The notes: generated by a model from the sequence alone, not told the origin. Shown: positions 52,959 through 62,309, counted from the stretch's first letter. The stretch is DNA of 64,000 nucleotides from Jannaschia sp. W003 (GCF_025144335.1 NZ_CP083539.1:559501-623500); one strand, 5' to 3'. Made by a program: numbers and translations.

Positions 52959-53468
52959 TGGGGACGGCTCCGTGGAGAACCCGGTGGGATTGGGGATGAG
53001 TAGAGGGGGGACGGCGCGGGCGCAAACCGCCTCGGGGTCCGGACGGGGGAGAAGCCGCCCTTCCGTCCACGATTCCCCCACCGCCCCGGTTCCTCCCCAC
53101 CCCCCGTGGGCGGGAGGCCGGGCGGGACCGGGCGTCCCGGCGCTTTCCACAGCCCCGCCCACAAGTCCGCGCCCCATCCCCGCGGGCCGCGCCGGATTCC
53201 GCTCAGGGGCCGGGATGGGGCACGGCGCGCCCCTCCCCCCGTCCGCCCACAGCGTGTGGACGGCGCGGTTGTCCCCGCAACTCAGCGCTTCAACCACTAC
53301 ATCCTTCTTTCTCTTTTCCTTTATTTAGGGGGAGGATCCGGGCGATTGACTTGGGGGGCCGCCCCGCCTAGCACCGGTCCAACGGCGGGCCGTCCTGGTC
53401 CACAGGCCGTTTCCCGACCCCAGATGACCGCGAGCGCTCCTAGCGCCCGCCCCGTGGAGCCGCATGCC
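52959..53468. other. oriC: Candidate chromosomal replication origin (oriC)
   Basis: A 510 bp gene-free region between divergent maf and rho. DnaA-box-like 9-mers: CTTTCCACA (53143-53151, 7/9 to TTATCCACA), CCGCCCACA twice (53155-53163 and 53243-53251), TGTGGACGG (53255-53263, minus-strand CCGTCCACA) and TGGTCCACA (53396-53404, 7/9). An AT-rich pyrimidine tract (53300-53327) is a candidate unwinding element in an otherwise very GC-rich sequence. Two GATTC (CcrM-type) sites occur at 53071 and 53195. Genes on both sides point away, parAB is 5-7 kb off, and three parS-like sites flank it. In Caulobacter, as I recall, the origin lies just beside the same maf-aroE-coaE-dnaQ block. Confidence 0.65.
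53346..53374 (+). promoter_or_regulatory. Candidate promoter of rho
   Basis: TTGACT (53346-53351), 17 bp, TAGCAC (53369-53374), followed by a leader of about 88 bases to the rho ATG. The AT-rich pyrimidine tract upstream (53300-53327) could also act as an UP-like element for this promoter. Confidence 0.5.
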
Positions 53469-54779
53469 ATGCGCGATGACGTCACCCCCACCCCCGACGA
53501 CGCCCCCGAGACCGTCGAGAGCCTGAACCTCAAGGATCTGAAGGCCACCTCGCCCAAGGCGCTGGTGGACATGGCCGAGGAGCTCGAGATCGAGAACGCC
53601 TCGACCATGCGCAAGGGCGAGCTGATGTTCTCGATCCTGCGCGAGCGGGCCGACGAGGGCTGGGAGATCATGGGCGAGGGCGTGCTCGAGGTGCTGCAGG
53701 ACGGCTTCGGCTTCCTGCGCAACCCCGAGGCCAACTACCTGCCCGGCCCCGACGACATCTACCTCAGCCCCGACGTGATCCGCGGCCACAGCTTGCGGAC
53801 CGGCGACACTGTCGAGGGGCTGCTGCAGGCGCCCGACGAGAACGAGCGCTACTTCTGCCTGACCAAGGTCACCTCGATTAACTTCGAGGACCCCGAGAAG
53901 GCGCGCCACAAGGTCTCGTTCGACAACCTGACGCCGCTCTACCCCGACGAGCGCCTGACGATGGAGATCGAGGATCCCACCACCAAGGACCGCTCGGCCC
54001 GGATCATCGACCTGGTGGCCCCCATCGGGAAGGGCCAGCGCGCGCTGATCGTGGCGCCGCCCCGGACCGGCAAGACGGTGCTGCTGCAGAACATCGCCAA
54101 GTCGATCGAGACCAATCACCCCGAATGCTACCTCATGGTGCTGCTCATCGACGAGCGCCCCGAGGAGGTCACGGACATGCAGCGGTCGGTGAAGGGCGAG
54201 GTCATCGCCTCCACCTTCGACGAGCCCGCGACGCGCCACGTGGCGGTGTCCGAGATGGTGATCGAGAAGGCCAAGCGCCTGATTGAGCACAAGCGCGACG
54301 TGGTGATCCTGCTCGACTCGATCACGCGCCTCGGCCGCGCTTTCAACACCACGGTCCCGTCCTCGGGCAAGGTGCTGACGGGCGGCGTCGACGCCAACGC
54401 GCTACAGCGCCCCAAGCGCTTCTTCGGCGCCGCGCGCAACATTGAGGAGGGCGGCTCGCTGACGATCATCGCCACGGCCCTGATCGACACCGGCAGCCGC
54501 ATGGACGAGGTGATCTTCGAGGAGTTCAAGGGCACCGGCAACTCGGAGATCGTGCTCGACCGCAAGATCGCCGACAAGCGCGTGTACCCGGCGATGGACA
54601 TCCTCAAGTCCGGCACCCGCAAGGAGGATCTGCTGGTCGATCCCAACCACCTGCAGAAGACCTTCGTGCTGCGCCGTATCCTGAACCCGATGGGCACCAC
54701 CGACGCGATCGAGTTCCTGATCTCGAAGCTGAAGCAGACCAAGACCAACGCGGACTTCTTCGACTCCATGAACTCCTGA
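53469..54779 (+). CDS. rho: Transcription termination factor Rho
   Basis: A 436-residue Rho, slightly longer than the E. coli protein owing to a short acidic N terminus. The N-terminal helical SAP-like part has [19 protein letters not shown]; the primary RNA-binding (cold-shock-like) domain has [23 protein letters not shown] (pattern GFGFLR---NYL-GPDDIY). Walker A is [12 protein letters not shown], Walker [13 protein letters not shown], and the Q/R loops follow. It unwinds RNA to end transcription. The start ATG 53469 was preferred over a frame-open extension to 53106 that crosses the proposed origin. It is followed 4 bp later by mnmE. Confidence 0.97.
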   Translation: MRDDVTPTPDDAPETVESLNLKDLKATSPKALVDMAEELEIENASTMRKGELMFSILRERADEGWEIMGEGVLEVLQDGFGFLRNPEANYLPGPDDIYLSPDVIRGHSLRTGDTVEGLLQAPDENERYFCLTKVTSINFEDPEKARHKVSFDNLTPLYPDERLTMEIEDPTTKDRSARIIDLVAPIGKGQRALIVAPPRTGKTVLLQNIAKSIETNHPECYLMVLLIDERPEEVTDMQRSVKGEVIASTFDEPATRHVAVSEMVIEKAKRLIEHKRDVVILLDSITRLGRAFNTTVPSSGKVLTGGVDANALQRPKRFFGAARNIEEGGSLTIIATALIDTGSRMDEVIFEEFKGTGNSEIVLDRKIADKRVYPAMDILKSGTRKEDLLVDPNHLQKTFVLRRILNPMGTTDAIEFLISKLKQTKTNADFFDSMNS

Positions 54780-54783
54780 AGCC

Positions 54784-56079
54784 ATGCGCGAGACGATCCA
54801 CGCCCTCGCCACCGCGCCGGGCCGGGCGGGGATCGCGGTGCTGCGCGTGTCCGGCCCCGCCGCGGACGCGATCTGCGCAGCGCTCGTGGGCCGCCTGCCC
54901 CCGCCCCGCCTCGCCAGCCGCGTGCAGGTGCGGGACGCGGACGGGGCCCTGATCGACGAGGCGCTCGCCCTGCGGTTTGAGGAGGGGGCCAGCTTCACCG
55001 GTGAGCCGGTCCTGGAGTTGCACCTCCACGGCGGTCCCGCCATCGTCCGTTCTGTGACGGCCGCGGTCGCTGCCACGGGCCTCGCCCGCCCCGCCGAACC
55101 CGGAGAGTTCACCCGCCGCGCTTTGGAGGCGGGCCGCATGGACCTCACCCAGGTTCACGGGCTGGCCGATGCGCTCGAGGCCGAGACCGAGCGCCAGCGC
55201 GTCGCCGCCATGCGCCGCCTGTCAGGCGAGACGGGCGCGCGGTTCCGCGATTGGCGCCGCAGCTTGGTGGAGATCGCTGCGCGGCTGGAGGCGACGGTGG
55301 ACTTCGCCGACGAGGATCTGCCCGCGGACGTGACCGCCGGCCTCGCCGCGCGGCTGGCGGAGGTGGCCGAGGGGCTGGAGCGCGAGGTCGCCGGCTTCGA
55401 CGCCGCCCGCGCGCTGCGCGACGGGTTCGAGGTTGCCGTGATCGGCCCGCCGAACGTCGGAAAGTCTAGCCTTATCAACGTCTTGTCCGGCCGTGACACG
55501 GCGATCGTCTCGGACGTCGCCGGAACCACGCGCGACGTCCTGGAGGCGCGGCTCGACGTCGGCGGCTTCCTCGTCACCGTCCTCGATACCGCCGGGTTGC
55601 GCGAGACCGGCGAGACCGTTGAGCGGATCGGCGTCGCGCGCGCGCGCGAACGGGCCGAGGGGGCGGACCTGCGCATCCATGTCTCCGACCGGGACACGTG
55701 GGACACGGACGATCTGTTCCGCACGGGCGACATTCGCGTCCGGTCAAAGAGCGACCTCGGAGGGGACGCATCGAATGACGCGCTCCCCATCTCCACCCGC
55801 ACCGGTGACGGCATCACCCCCCTCCTCGCCCGGATCGAAGACACCCTGTCCGCCCGCGTCGGCGGCATGGGCGAGATCACCCGCACCTACGAGCGCGAGG
55901 CGTTCGAGCGCGGTGCCCGGCATCTTCGCGCCGCCGCGGGCATGGTCGAGGACGCTGGCGTTGAACTGGTTCTCGACGAAATCTATGTGGCGATACGTGC
56001 CGTCGATCAGGTCATCGGCACGGTGGACGTCGAGTCGCTACTGGGCGAAATCTTCTCGTCCTTCTGCATCGGGAAGTAG
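54784..56079 (+). CDS. mnmE: tRNA uridine-5-carboxymethylaminomethyl modification GTPase MnmE
   Basis: A 431-residue MnmE. It has the folate-binding N-terminal domain ([24 protein letters not shown] opening by pattern), the helical domain, and the inserted G domain: [14 protein letters not shown] (G1), [12 protein letters not shown] (G2/switch), DTAGLRET (G3), with SKSD-like RSKSDLG as G4. The C terminus is FCIGK, the conserved CxGK. With MnmG, encoded 9 bp downstream, it modifies the wobble uridine of certain tRNAs. It is shorter than the usual 450 residues, chiefly in the G domain after G3. Confidence 0.95.
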   Translation: MRETIHALATAPGRAGIAVLRVSGPAADAICAALVGRLPPPRLASRVQVRDADGALIDEALALRFEEGASFTGEPVLELHLHGGPAIVRSVTAAVAATGLARPAEPGEFTRRALEAGRMDLTQVHGLADALEAETERQRVAAMRRLSGETGARFRDWRRSLVEIAARLEATVDFADEDLPADVTAGLAARLAEVAEGLEREVAGFDAARALRDGFEVAVIGPPNVGKSSLINVLSGRDTAIVSDVAGTTRDVLEARLDVGGFLVTVLDTAGLRETGETVERIGVARARERAEGADLRIHVSDRDTWDTDDLFRTGDIRVRSKSDLGGDASNDALPISTRTGDGITPLLARIEDTLSARVGGMGEITRTYEREAFERGARHLRAAAGMVEDAGVELVLDEIYVAIRAVDQVIGTVDVESLLGEIFSSFCIGK

Positions 56080-56080
56080 G

Positions 56081-56096
56081 GGTTTCACGTGAAACA
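56081..56096. promoter_or_regulatory. parS: parS site overlapping the mnmG start codon
   Basis: GGTTTCACGTGAAACA, 15 of 16 to TGTTTCACGTGAAACA, with a perfect 14 bp palindrome core (56082-56095). The GTG in the palindrome centre (56089-56091) is the mnmG start codon. It lies about 2.6 kb right of the proposed oriC. Confidence 0.85.
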
Positions 56097-57945
56097 TCGG
56101 TACGACGTCATTGTCATTGGCGGAGGCCACGCCGGCTGCGAGGCCGCCTGTGCCGCGGCGCGCATGGGCGTATCCGTGGCTCTCGTGACGATGCGGCGCA
56201 CCGATCTGGGCGTCATGTCCTGCAATCCGGCGATCGGCGGACTTGGAAAGGGACATCTCGTCCGCGAGATCGACGCGCTCGACGGGATCATGGGAACCGC
56301 GGCGGATCGTGCGGCGATCCAGTACCGGCTGCTCAACCGCAGCAAGGGTCCGGCGGTCCAGGGGCCGCGGGCGCAGGCGGACCGCGTGCTGTACGCCGAG
56401 GCGGTCCGCGAACTCGTTGCCCGGCATTCTAGCCTCGAGGTGATCGAAGCCGAAGTCGCGGCCCTACAGATAGAGACCGGCCACGCCGTCGGCGTTCGCA
56501 CCCGCGATGGCGCGACCATCGATGCGCCCCGCGTGATCATCACGTCCGGCACCTTCCTGAACGGGAAGCTCCACGTGGGACACGAGGCGAGCGCGGGCGG
56601 CCGCATGGGCGACGCCGACTCCGTGGAACTCGCACGGCAGCTCCGCGACCTCGCGCTCCCCCTCGGGCGCCTCAAGACCGGAACGCCCCCGCGGCTGGAC
56701 GGGCGGACCATCGACTGGGACTGCCTTGCCCGCCAGGAGGCGGACGCCGATCCGAGCTACCTGTCCTTCCTGACCGACCGCACCCATGCGCGTCAGGTCG
56801 CGTGCGGGATCACCGAGACGAACCCCCGCACCCACGAGATCATCGAGGCCAACCTTGCCCGGTCCGCCATGTACGGCGGCACCATTGACGGCGTCGGTCC
56901 GCGCTATTGCCCCTCGATCGAGGACAAGGTCGTCCGGTTCCCCGACAAGGAGCGCCATCAGGTGTTCCTCGAGCCCGAGGGGCTGACGACCGATCTCGTT
57001 TATCCCAACGGCATCTCCACGTCCCTGCCCGTCGACGTGCAGGAAGAGTATGTTCGGACGCTCGAAGGTCTCGAACGGGCTGAGATCGTCCAGCCGGGCT
57101 ATGCGGTCGAGTACGACTACGTCGACCCCCGCGCGCTGCGTCCGACTTTGGAGCTCCGCGACCTGCCCGGCGTCCACCTCGCCGGGCAGATCAACGGGAC
57201 GACGGGATATGAGGAGGCCGCTGCGCAGGGCCTCGTCGCCGGACTGGCTGCCGCGTCCGCGGTGCTGAACCGCGATCCGCCGCGGTTCGCCCGCGACACG
57301 AGCTACATCGGCGTCATGATTGACGACCTCACCTCGAGCGGGGTGACGGAGCCGTACCGCATGTTCACGTCGCGCGCGGAGTATCGTCTCCAACTCCGAT
57401 GCGACAACGCCGACCAGCGGCTGACGCCGTTCGGCGAGAGCGTCGGCTGCGTGTCCTCTGCCCGGTCCGAAGCGTTCGGCCGCAAGATGGACCGGATCGA
57501 GCGCGAGCGTACACGGCTAATGGCGTTCGCCATGACGCCGACGGAACTGCGGCGGGCGGGCGTTCCGGTAAAGGAAGATGGAAAGCGGCGGAACGGGTTC
57601 GAGATCCTCCGATTGCGCGGGGCGGAAGCGGTTGCGGAGGCTGCCTTGGAACTGGAGGCACTCCCCGCGGACGTTGCGCTCTCTCTCCGGTCCGAAGGCC
57701 TCTATGGCGCCTATCTCGACCGAATGCACGCCGACATCCGTCGGCTCGAAGCTCGGACCGATGTCGAGATTCCCGCGGATGCGTCTTTCTCGTCCATTCC
57801 CGGTCTATCGAACGAACACGTCCAGAAGCTTGCTGCCGCGAGGCCTCGGTCCATCGCCCAGGCCGCCAAGGTCGACGGAATCACGCCGACGGCACTTCTT
57901 GTCCTCATTCGGACATTCGAGGCGCGGGACGCCGAGACGGCGTGA
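56089..57945 (+). CDS. mnmG: tRNA uridine-5-carboxymethylaminomethyl modification enzyme MnmG (GidA)
   Basis: A 618-residue FAD enzyme partnering Mnm[22 protein letters not shown] is the FAD-binding fold; [38 protein letters not shown] [10 protein letters not shown] and [14 protein letters not shown] are strong family signatures, and the C-terminal helical part ([17 protein letters not shown]) binds tRNA/MnmE. The start is GTG 56089 within parS, 9 bp after mnmE; the ribosome binding site is weak (AGGGG). Codon use appears less GC-rich than in the rest of the window. It overlaps rsmG by GTGA. Confidence 0.96.
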   Translation: MKHRYDVIVIGGGHAGCEAACAAARMGVSVALVTMRRTDLGVMSCNPAIGGLGKGHLVREIDALDGIMGTAADRAAIQYRLLNRSKGPAVQGPRAQADRVLYAEAVRELVARHSSLEVIEAEVAALQIETGHAVGVRTRDGATIDAPRVIITSGTFLNGKLHVGHEASAGGRMGDADSVELARQLRDLALPLGRLKTGTPPRLDGRTIDWDCLARQEADADPSYLSFLTDRTHARQVACGITETNPRTHEIIEANLARSAMYGGTIDGVGPRYCPSIEDKVVRFPDKERHQVFLEPEGLTTDLVYPNGISTSLPVDVQEEYVRTLEGLERAEIVQPGYAVEYDYVDPRALRPTLELRDLPGVHLAGQINGTTGYEEAAAQGLVAGLAAASAVLNRDPPRFARDTSYIGVMIDDLTSSGVTEPYRMFTSRAEYRLQLRCDNADQRLTPFGESVGCVSSARSEAFGRKMDRIERERTRLMAFAMTPTELRRAGVPVKEDGKRRNGFEILRLRGAEAVAEAALELEALPADVALSLRSEGLYGAYLDRMHADIRRLEARTDVEIPADASFSSIPGLSNEHVQKLAAARPRSIAQAAKVDGITPTALLVLIRTFEARDAETA

Positions 57946-58529
57946 TCTGCGATGTTTCACGTGAAACGTCGGAGATGCTCGACACCTATCTCGACGAACT
58001 CCTCCGTTGGAATGCACGGATAAACCTCGTCGCGAAGTGTTCACGCGACGAGGCGTGGTCGCGCCACATCCAAGACAGTGTTCAGATCGTCCAGTGCGCC
58101 GAGCCCCCGGAACGCTGGACCGACCTCGGGTCGGGCGGGGGCCTGCCTGGAATGGTCGTGGCGATCCTTCTGCGTACGTCGACACAGGTGACGATGATCG
58201 AGGCGGATCATCGCAAGGGCGCGTTTCTACGGCACGTCGCGCGAGTCCTAGACCTCGACGTCGCCGTCATCTCCGAGCGCATCGAACGCGCTCCGACAAG
58301 TCCGGGAAACGTGGTGTCCGCCCGCGCCCTCGCCCCTCTCGCAACGCTCCTTGGGCTTGCCGAACCCCACCGCGCGCCCGGCGGCATCCTCCTGTTCCCG
58401 AAAGGCGTCACGTGGCGTGATGAGGTGGACGAGGCCCTTGCGACGTGGCGCTTCGACGTCCAAAGCATTCCCAGCCGCACCCGAGACGGAGCGGCCATCC
58501 TTCGCATCGTGGACCCGGAGCGCCGCTGA
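57942..58529 (+). CDS. rsmG: 16S rRNA (guanine-527-N7)-methyltransferase RsmG (GidB)
   Basis: A 195-residue SAM methyltransferase of the RsmG family, modifying G527 of 16S r[23 protein letters not shown] is the usual N-terminal helix, [11 protein letters not shown] the next motif, and [18 protein letters not shown] the SAM-binding motif I. The start is GTG 57942, overlapping the mnmG stop. Codons 4-9 form the third parS-type palindrome (57953-57968), which encodes DVSRET. The gene completes the gidAB-parAB arrangement near the origin. Confidence 0.94.
   Translation: MICDVSRETSEMLDTYLDELLRWNARINLVAKCSRDEAWSRHIQDSVQIVQCAEPPERWTDLGSGGGLPGMVVAILLRTSTQVTMIEADHRKGAFLRHVARVLDLDVAVISERIERAPTSPGNVVSARALAPLATLLGLAEPHRAPGGILLFPKGVTWRDEVDEALATWRFDVQSIPSRTRDGAAILRIVDPERR
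57953..57968. promoter_or_regulatory. parS: parS site inside rsmG
   Basis: TGTTTCACGTGAAACG, 15 of 16 to the consensus, with a perfect 14 bp palindrome (57954-57967). It encodes VSRET of RsmG and lies about 600 bp before parA. Confidence 0.85.
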
Positions 58530-58532
58530 GCC

Positions 58533-59321
58533 ATGAAGAAAGTTATCAGCATCGCGAACCAGAAGGGCGGGGTCGGCAAGACCACTACCGCCATCAACTT
58601 CGGTGCGGCCCTCGCCGCGCGTGGCAAGAAGGTCCTCGTGATCGACCTCGACCCGCAGGGCAACGCCTCCACCGGCATGGGGATCGAACGCTCCTCGCGC
58701 GACCTGACGACCTACGACGTGTTGATCGACGGCGCCCCCATCGAGCGGGCCGCGCGCGACTGCGGGTTCGATGGCATGAAGATCGTGCCGGCCACGACCG
58801 ACCTCGCTTCCGCGGACGCGCACCTGATGACGAGCACGCGCAGGGTGATGCACCTAAAGGCCGCCGTGGTGAAGGGCGGATACGACGCCGACGTGGTACT
58901 GATCGATTGCCCCCCATCGCTGAACCTCCTGACGATCAACGCCTTCGTTGCCTCCGACGCGATCCTGGTCCCGCTGCAGGCGGAGTTCTTCGCGCTGGAA
59001 GGCCTGTCGCAGCTTCTCCTGACCGTGAAGGATGTGCGGCAGAGCGCGAACCCGCGCCTGCGTCTCGAGGGCGTGGTGCTGACCATGTACGACGGGCGCA
59101 ACAATCTCTGCCGCCAAGTCGAGGCCGACGTGCGCGAGACCCTGGGCGAACTCGTGTACGAGACCCGCATTCCGCGGAACGTGCGTCTGAGCGAGGCGCC
59201 GAGCTACTCGCAATCGATCCTGACCTTCGACCCCACCTCGCGCGGGGCCATCGCGTACCGCTCGCTTGCGGGCGAGTACCTCCGCCGCACCGACGCAACC
59301 CGGGAGCCCGAGAATGCCTGA
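58533..59321 (+). CDS. parA: Chromosome-partitioning ATPase ParA
   Basis: A 262-residue ParA/Soj. It begins MKKVISIANQKGGVGKTTTAINFGA with the deviant Walker A (KGGVGKT), then VIDLDPQGNASTGMGIERS, the Walker B-like DVVLIDCPPSLNLLT, and QAEFFALEGLSQLL. ATP-bound ParA dimers coat the nucleoid and pull ParB-parS complexes after origin duplication. The ATG is 3 bp after rsmG, and parB overlaps its end by 8 bp. Confidence 0.97.
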   Translation: MKKVISIANQKGGVGKTTTAINFGAALAARGKKVLVIDLDPQGNASTGMGIERSSRDLTTYDVLIDGAPIERAARDCGFDGMKIVPATTDLASADAHLMTSTRRVMHLKAAVVKGGYDADVVLIDCPPSLNLLTINAFVASDAILVPLQAEFFALEGLSQLLLTVKDVRQSANPRLRLEGVVLTMYDGRNNLCRQVEADVRETLGELVYETRIPRNVRLSEAPSYSQSILTFDPTSRGAIAYRSLAGEYLRRTDATREPENA

Positions 59322-60204
59322 AGAGATCCGCCGACGCGGGCTGGGCCGCGGACTTTCGGCCCTGATGGCCGACATAGAGCCGGTCGAGGCCGTTCGCAGC
59401 GATGCCACCTCCCTGCCCATCGAGCGAATCGCGCCGAACCCGGAGCAGCCGCGACGGCACTTCGACGAGGAGCAGCTAGAGGATCTAGCGGCCTCGATCC
59501 GCGCGCGCGGGCTGATCCAGCCGTTGATCGTGCGGCGCGATCCTTCCGACGGGGACCGCTATCAGATCGTCGCGGGCGAACGCCGCTGGCGTGCGGCGCA
59601 GCGGGCGCAACTGCACGACGTTCCCGTGGTGGTACGCGAGTTCTCGGACGACGAGGTGCTCGAGGTCGCCATCGTCGAGAACGTGCAGCGGGTGGACCTG
59701 AATCCGCTGGAGGAGGCGATGGGCTTCCAGCAGCTCATCGACCGGTTCTCGCACACGCAGGAGCAGGTCGCGACCGCGCTCGGCAAGAGCCGCAGTCACA
59801 TCGCGAACCAGCTCCGGCTCCTGAAGCTGCCCGACGAGGTGCAGGCGATGCTGCGCGACGGGCGCCTCAGCGCGGGCCACGCGCGGGCGCTGCTGGGTGC
59901 GCCAGATCCGGTGGCGCTGGCCCATCAGGTGATCGAGCGCGACCTGTCGGTGCGCGAGACGGAGCGGCTTGCGAAGGCCGAGAAGGCCCCTGCAAAGGAG
60001 CGGCAGACGCGCGCGAAGCCGGAGCCGGACGCGGACACGAAGGTGCTGCAGGACGACCTCGCCGCGGCGCTCGGGATGGGCGTGACGATATCGCACAAAG
60101 GCGACGGGGCCGGATCGGTCGCGGTGGCCTACCGCGATCTCGATCAGCTCGATAGGCTCTGCGAGGCGCTGACCAAGGCCGGAATGGACCTGTCCGCGAG
60201 GTAG
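59314..60204 (+). CDS. parB: Chromosome-partitioning protein ParB (CTP-dependent parS-binding)
   Basis: A 296-residue ParB. The N-terminal RRRGLGRGLSALMAD binds ParA; NPEQPRRHFDEEQLEDLA and VAGERRWRAAQRA (GERR CTP-binding motif) and IVENVQRVDLNPLEEA form the CTPase/clamp domain; the helix-turn-helix is TQEQVATALGKSRSHIANQLRLLKLP (centre GKSRSHIAN). The C-terminal dimerisation domain ends LTKAGMDLSAR. It loads on parS and spreads. Its last 61 bp overlap the convergent hemW gene. Confidence 0.97.
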   Translation: MPEEIRRRGLGRGLSALMADIEPVEAVRSDATSLPIERIAPNPEQPRRHFDEEQLEDLAASIRARGLIQPLIVRRDPSDGDRYQIVAGERRWRAAQRAQLHDVPVVVREFSDDEVLEVAIVENVQRVDLNPLEEAMGFQQLIDRFSHTQEQVATALGKSRSHIANQLRLLKLPDEVQAMLRDGRLSAGHARALLGAPDPVALAHQVIERDLSVRETERLAKAEKAPAKERQTRAKPEPDADTKVLQDDLAAALGMGVTISHKGDGAGSVAVAYRDLDQLDRLCEALTKAGMDLSAR

Positions 60205-61331
60205 AGCGCCATTGCGTCGGCCACCGCCCTGCCCCGGAGCGTCGGGCGCAGGACATTGCCGTCGGGCATGAGCAGGCCTTCTTCCGCGAGGTCCGCGACG
60301 GCGGTGTCGTCGAGGCGCAGGCCGAGCGCGCCGAGACGGTCCTGCGACAGACCTTCGGCGAGGCGGAACCCGGTCATCAGGTATTCCTCGGCATGGGCGT
60401 CGGGACCGTCGAGCGCGGCATCCACGTCCAGCCCATGCCCCTTCGTCTCAACCTGCGCGAGCCAGGCGTCGGGCATCCGGACGGCCTCGGTCGCGCGCCG
60501 TGCGGCGCCCGTGCCGATGCGCCCGTGGGCGCCCGGCCCGACGCCCAGCCAGTCCCCCGCGCGCCAGTAGGCGAGGTTGTGGCGGCACTCGGCGCCCGGG
60601 GTGGCGTGGTTGCTGACCTCGTAGGCCGGTAGACCATGATCCGTGAGAAAGTCATTTGTAAAAAAGTACATATCCGACACGGCGTCGCCGTCGGGCAGGC
60701 CGCGCAGGCCGCCCGCCTCGTGGCGGCGGTGGAAGGCCGTGCCGGGTTCGATCGTCAGTTGATAGAGCGACAGGTGGTCGGGGCCGAGCGCCACGGCCTC
60801 GCGCAGCTCCTCGGCCCAGGCCACCATCGTCTGGTCCTGCCGAGCGTAGATGAGATCGAAGGACACCCGGTCGAAGCGGGCACGCGCCGTCTCCAGGGCG
60901 CGCAGGGCCTCGGCGACGTCGTGGGTGCGGCCCAAGGCGCGCAGGTCGCGGTCGCGCAAGGCCTGCACGCCGATGCTGACGCGGGTGACGCCGGCCTCCG
61001 CGAAGGCGCCCAGCTTCGCGACCTCCACCGACGTGGGGTTGGCCTCGAGCGTGACCTCCAGGTCGTTGGCGCAGCGGAACAGGCGGCGCGCTTCGTCGAT
61101 CACGGCGGCGGTGGTCTCGGGCACCATGCGGCTCGGCGTGCCGCCGCCGAAGAAGATCGAGCCGAGGATGCGGTCGGGGGCGCGCTCGGCCTGCGTGCGC
61201 AGGTCGGCGACGAGCGCGCGGCGCCAGCGGTCGTGGTCGACGCCGGCCGCGACGTGACTGTTGAAGTCGCAATAGGGACACTTGGCCTCGCAAAAGGGCC
61301 AGTGGACATACAGCCCGAAGCCGCCGTCCAT
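60144..61331 (-). CDS. hemW: Radical SAM haem chaperone HemW
   Basis: A 395-residue radical SAM protein. YVHWPFCEAKCPYCDFNSH has the C-x3-C-x2-C cluster motif plus the fourth HemW-type Cys nearby; FFGGGTPSRM follows. The phrase ECRHNLAYW contains HNxxYW, which marks HemW and separates it from coproporphyrinogen III oxidase HemN. HemW inserts haem into respiratory enzymes. The start is ATG 61331; a GTG three bases upstream is equally open. Its tail (ADRSIPALVSASQSLSS) lies antisense to parB. Last gene of the rph-rdgB-ridA-hemW operon. Confidence 0.93.
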   Translation of the reverse strand: MDGGFGLYVHWPFCEAKCPYCDFNSHVAAGVDHDRWRRALVADLRTQAERAPDRILGSIFFGGGTPSRMVPETTAAVIDEARRLFRCANDLEVTLEANPTSVEVAKLGAFAEAGVTRVSIGVQALRDRDLRALGRTHDVAEALRALETARARFDRVSFDLIYARQDQTMVAWAEELREAVALGPDHLSLYQLTIEPGTAFHRRHEAGGLRGLPDGDAVSDMYFFTNDFLTDHGLPAYEVSNHATPGAECRHNLAYWRAGDWLGVGPGAHGRIGTGAARRATEAVRMPDAWLAQVETKGHGLDVDAALDGPDAHAEEYLMTGFRLAEGLSQDRLGALGLRLDDTAVADLAEEGLLMPDGNVLRPTLRGRAVADAMALYLADRSIPALVSASQSLSS

Positions 61332-61714
61332 CACCCGCCCCTGAGGGCGGTCACCTCGATCTCGTAGAGCATCGCGTCCTCCATCAGCCCGGCGATCACC
61401 ATGGTCGCCGCAGGGCGCACCGTGCCCAAGTGGCGGCCCAGGACGGGCACCAACGCCGGGACGAGGGCGCGATCGGCCACGTAGTGGGTGACGCGCACGA
61501 TGTCACCCATCGCGAAGCCCGCGCGGGCGAGCACGTCCGCGACGGTGCGGAAGCAGTTCTCGGCCTGCGCCTCGATACCCTCGGGCAGGGTCATGGTGCT
61601 GTAGTCGTAGCCCGTGACGCCGGCCATGAAGCACCAGTCGCCCTGCACTACGGCCCGGCTGTAGCCGACCTCGCGCTCGAAGCGCGAGCCGGTGGAGATG
61701 AGCTCACGCGCCAA
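61331..61714 (-). CDS. RidA/YjgF-family protein, TTG start
   Basis: A 127-residue RidA-family protein; the family includes enamine/imine deaminases that clear reactive 2-aminoacrylate. ISTGSRFEREVGYSRAVVQGDW, FMAGVTGYDY, NCFRTVADVLARAG and RVTHYVADRALVPALVPVLG show the fold, and the C terminus is YEIEVTALRGG. Homologues as I recall them start MTRRLISTGSPFE, so the start here is TTG 61714 ([13 protein letters not shown]), which overlaps the rdgB 3' end by 11 bp; no ATG or GTG is available in position. The active-site Arg of RidA proper (near residue 105) reads RPAATMVI, as in the family. Confidence 0.85.
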   Translation of the reverse strand: MARELISTGSRFEREVGYSRAVVQGDWCFMAGVTGYDYSTMTLPEGIEAQAENCFRTVADVLARAGFAMGDIVRVTHYVADRALVPALVPVLGRHLGTVRPAATMVIAGLMEDAMLYEIEVTALRGG

Positions 61715-62309
61715 GGGCGTCGCGCAGCTTCGCAAGGGCGCGGGCCCGATGGCTGAGGGCGTTCTTCTCTTCGAAGCTGAGTTCCCCGAGCGTGCGCTCG
61801 TGGCCCGCGGGTACGAAGATCGGGTCGTAGCCGTGGCCCGACAGTCCCCGCAGGGGCCAGGTGACGTGGCCCTCCAGCGCACCCTCGAACACGGCCTCCT
61901 CGCCGTCGGGCCAGAGGACAACGAGCGTGCAGCGGAAGCGGGCGGTGCGGGGGTGGGGGGCGCCGATGGCCTCCAGTTCGCGGTGGGTGCGCGCCATGGC
62001 CTGCCCGAAGTCCCTGCCCTCGCCCGTCTCGGCCCAGTCGGCCGTGCGGACGCCGGGCGCGCCGCCGAGGGCGTCCACCTCGATGCCGCTGTCGTCGGCC
62101 AGCGCGGGCAACCCGGTCGCCTCCATCGCGGCGCGCGCCTTGATGCGGGCGTTGCCGAGGAACGTCTCCTCGGTCTCCTCGGGCTCGGGGAGACCCATCG
62201 CGCCCGCGCCCCGAACCGTGACGCCGAGGGGCACGAGCAGGGCCGCGAACTCCTCGAGCTTGCCGGCGTTGTGGGTGGCGACCAGCAGGGTGTCCCCGAG
62301 CGCCCTCAT
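61704..62309 (-). CDS. rdgB: RdgB/HAM1 non-canonical purine NTP pyrophosphatase
   Basis: A 201-residue ITP/XTP pyrophosphatase that removes dITP and XTP from the pool. [18 protein letters not shown] is the substrate-binding start, [35 protein letters not shown] contains the family's DDSG-EVDAL, and [22 protein letters not shown] the end. It overlaps rph by 4 bp and ridA by 11 bp. Such a coupling of rph and rdgB is widespread. Confidence 0.95.
   Translation of the reverse strand: MRALGDTLLVATHNAGKLEEFAALLVPLGVTVRGAGAMGLPEPEETEETFLGNARIKARAAMEATGLPALADDSGIEVDALGGAPGVRTADWAETGEGRDFGQAMARTHRELEAIGAPHPRTARFRCTLVVLWPDGEEAVFEGALEGHVTWPLRGLSGHGYDPIFVPAGHERTLGELSFEEKNALSHRARALAKLRDALGA

Noticed and set aside
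53106..53468. N-terminal extension of Rho by 121 residues to 53106
   Set aside because: The frame is open but the translation is Pro/Arg/Gly-rich, lacks similarity to Rho, and crosses the AT tract and DnaA-box-like region; the ATG at 53469 fits the family.
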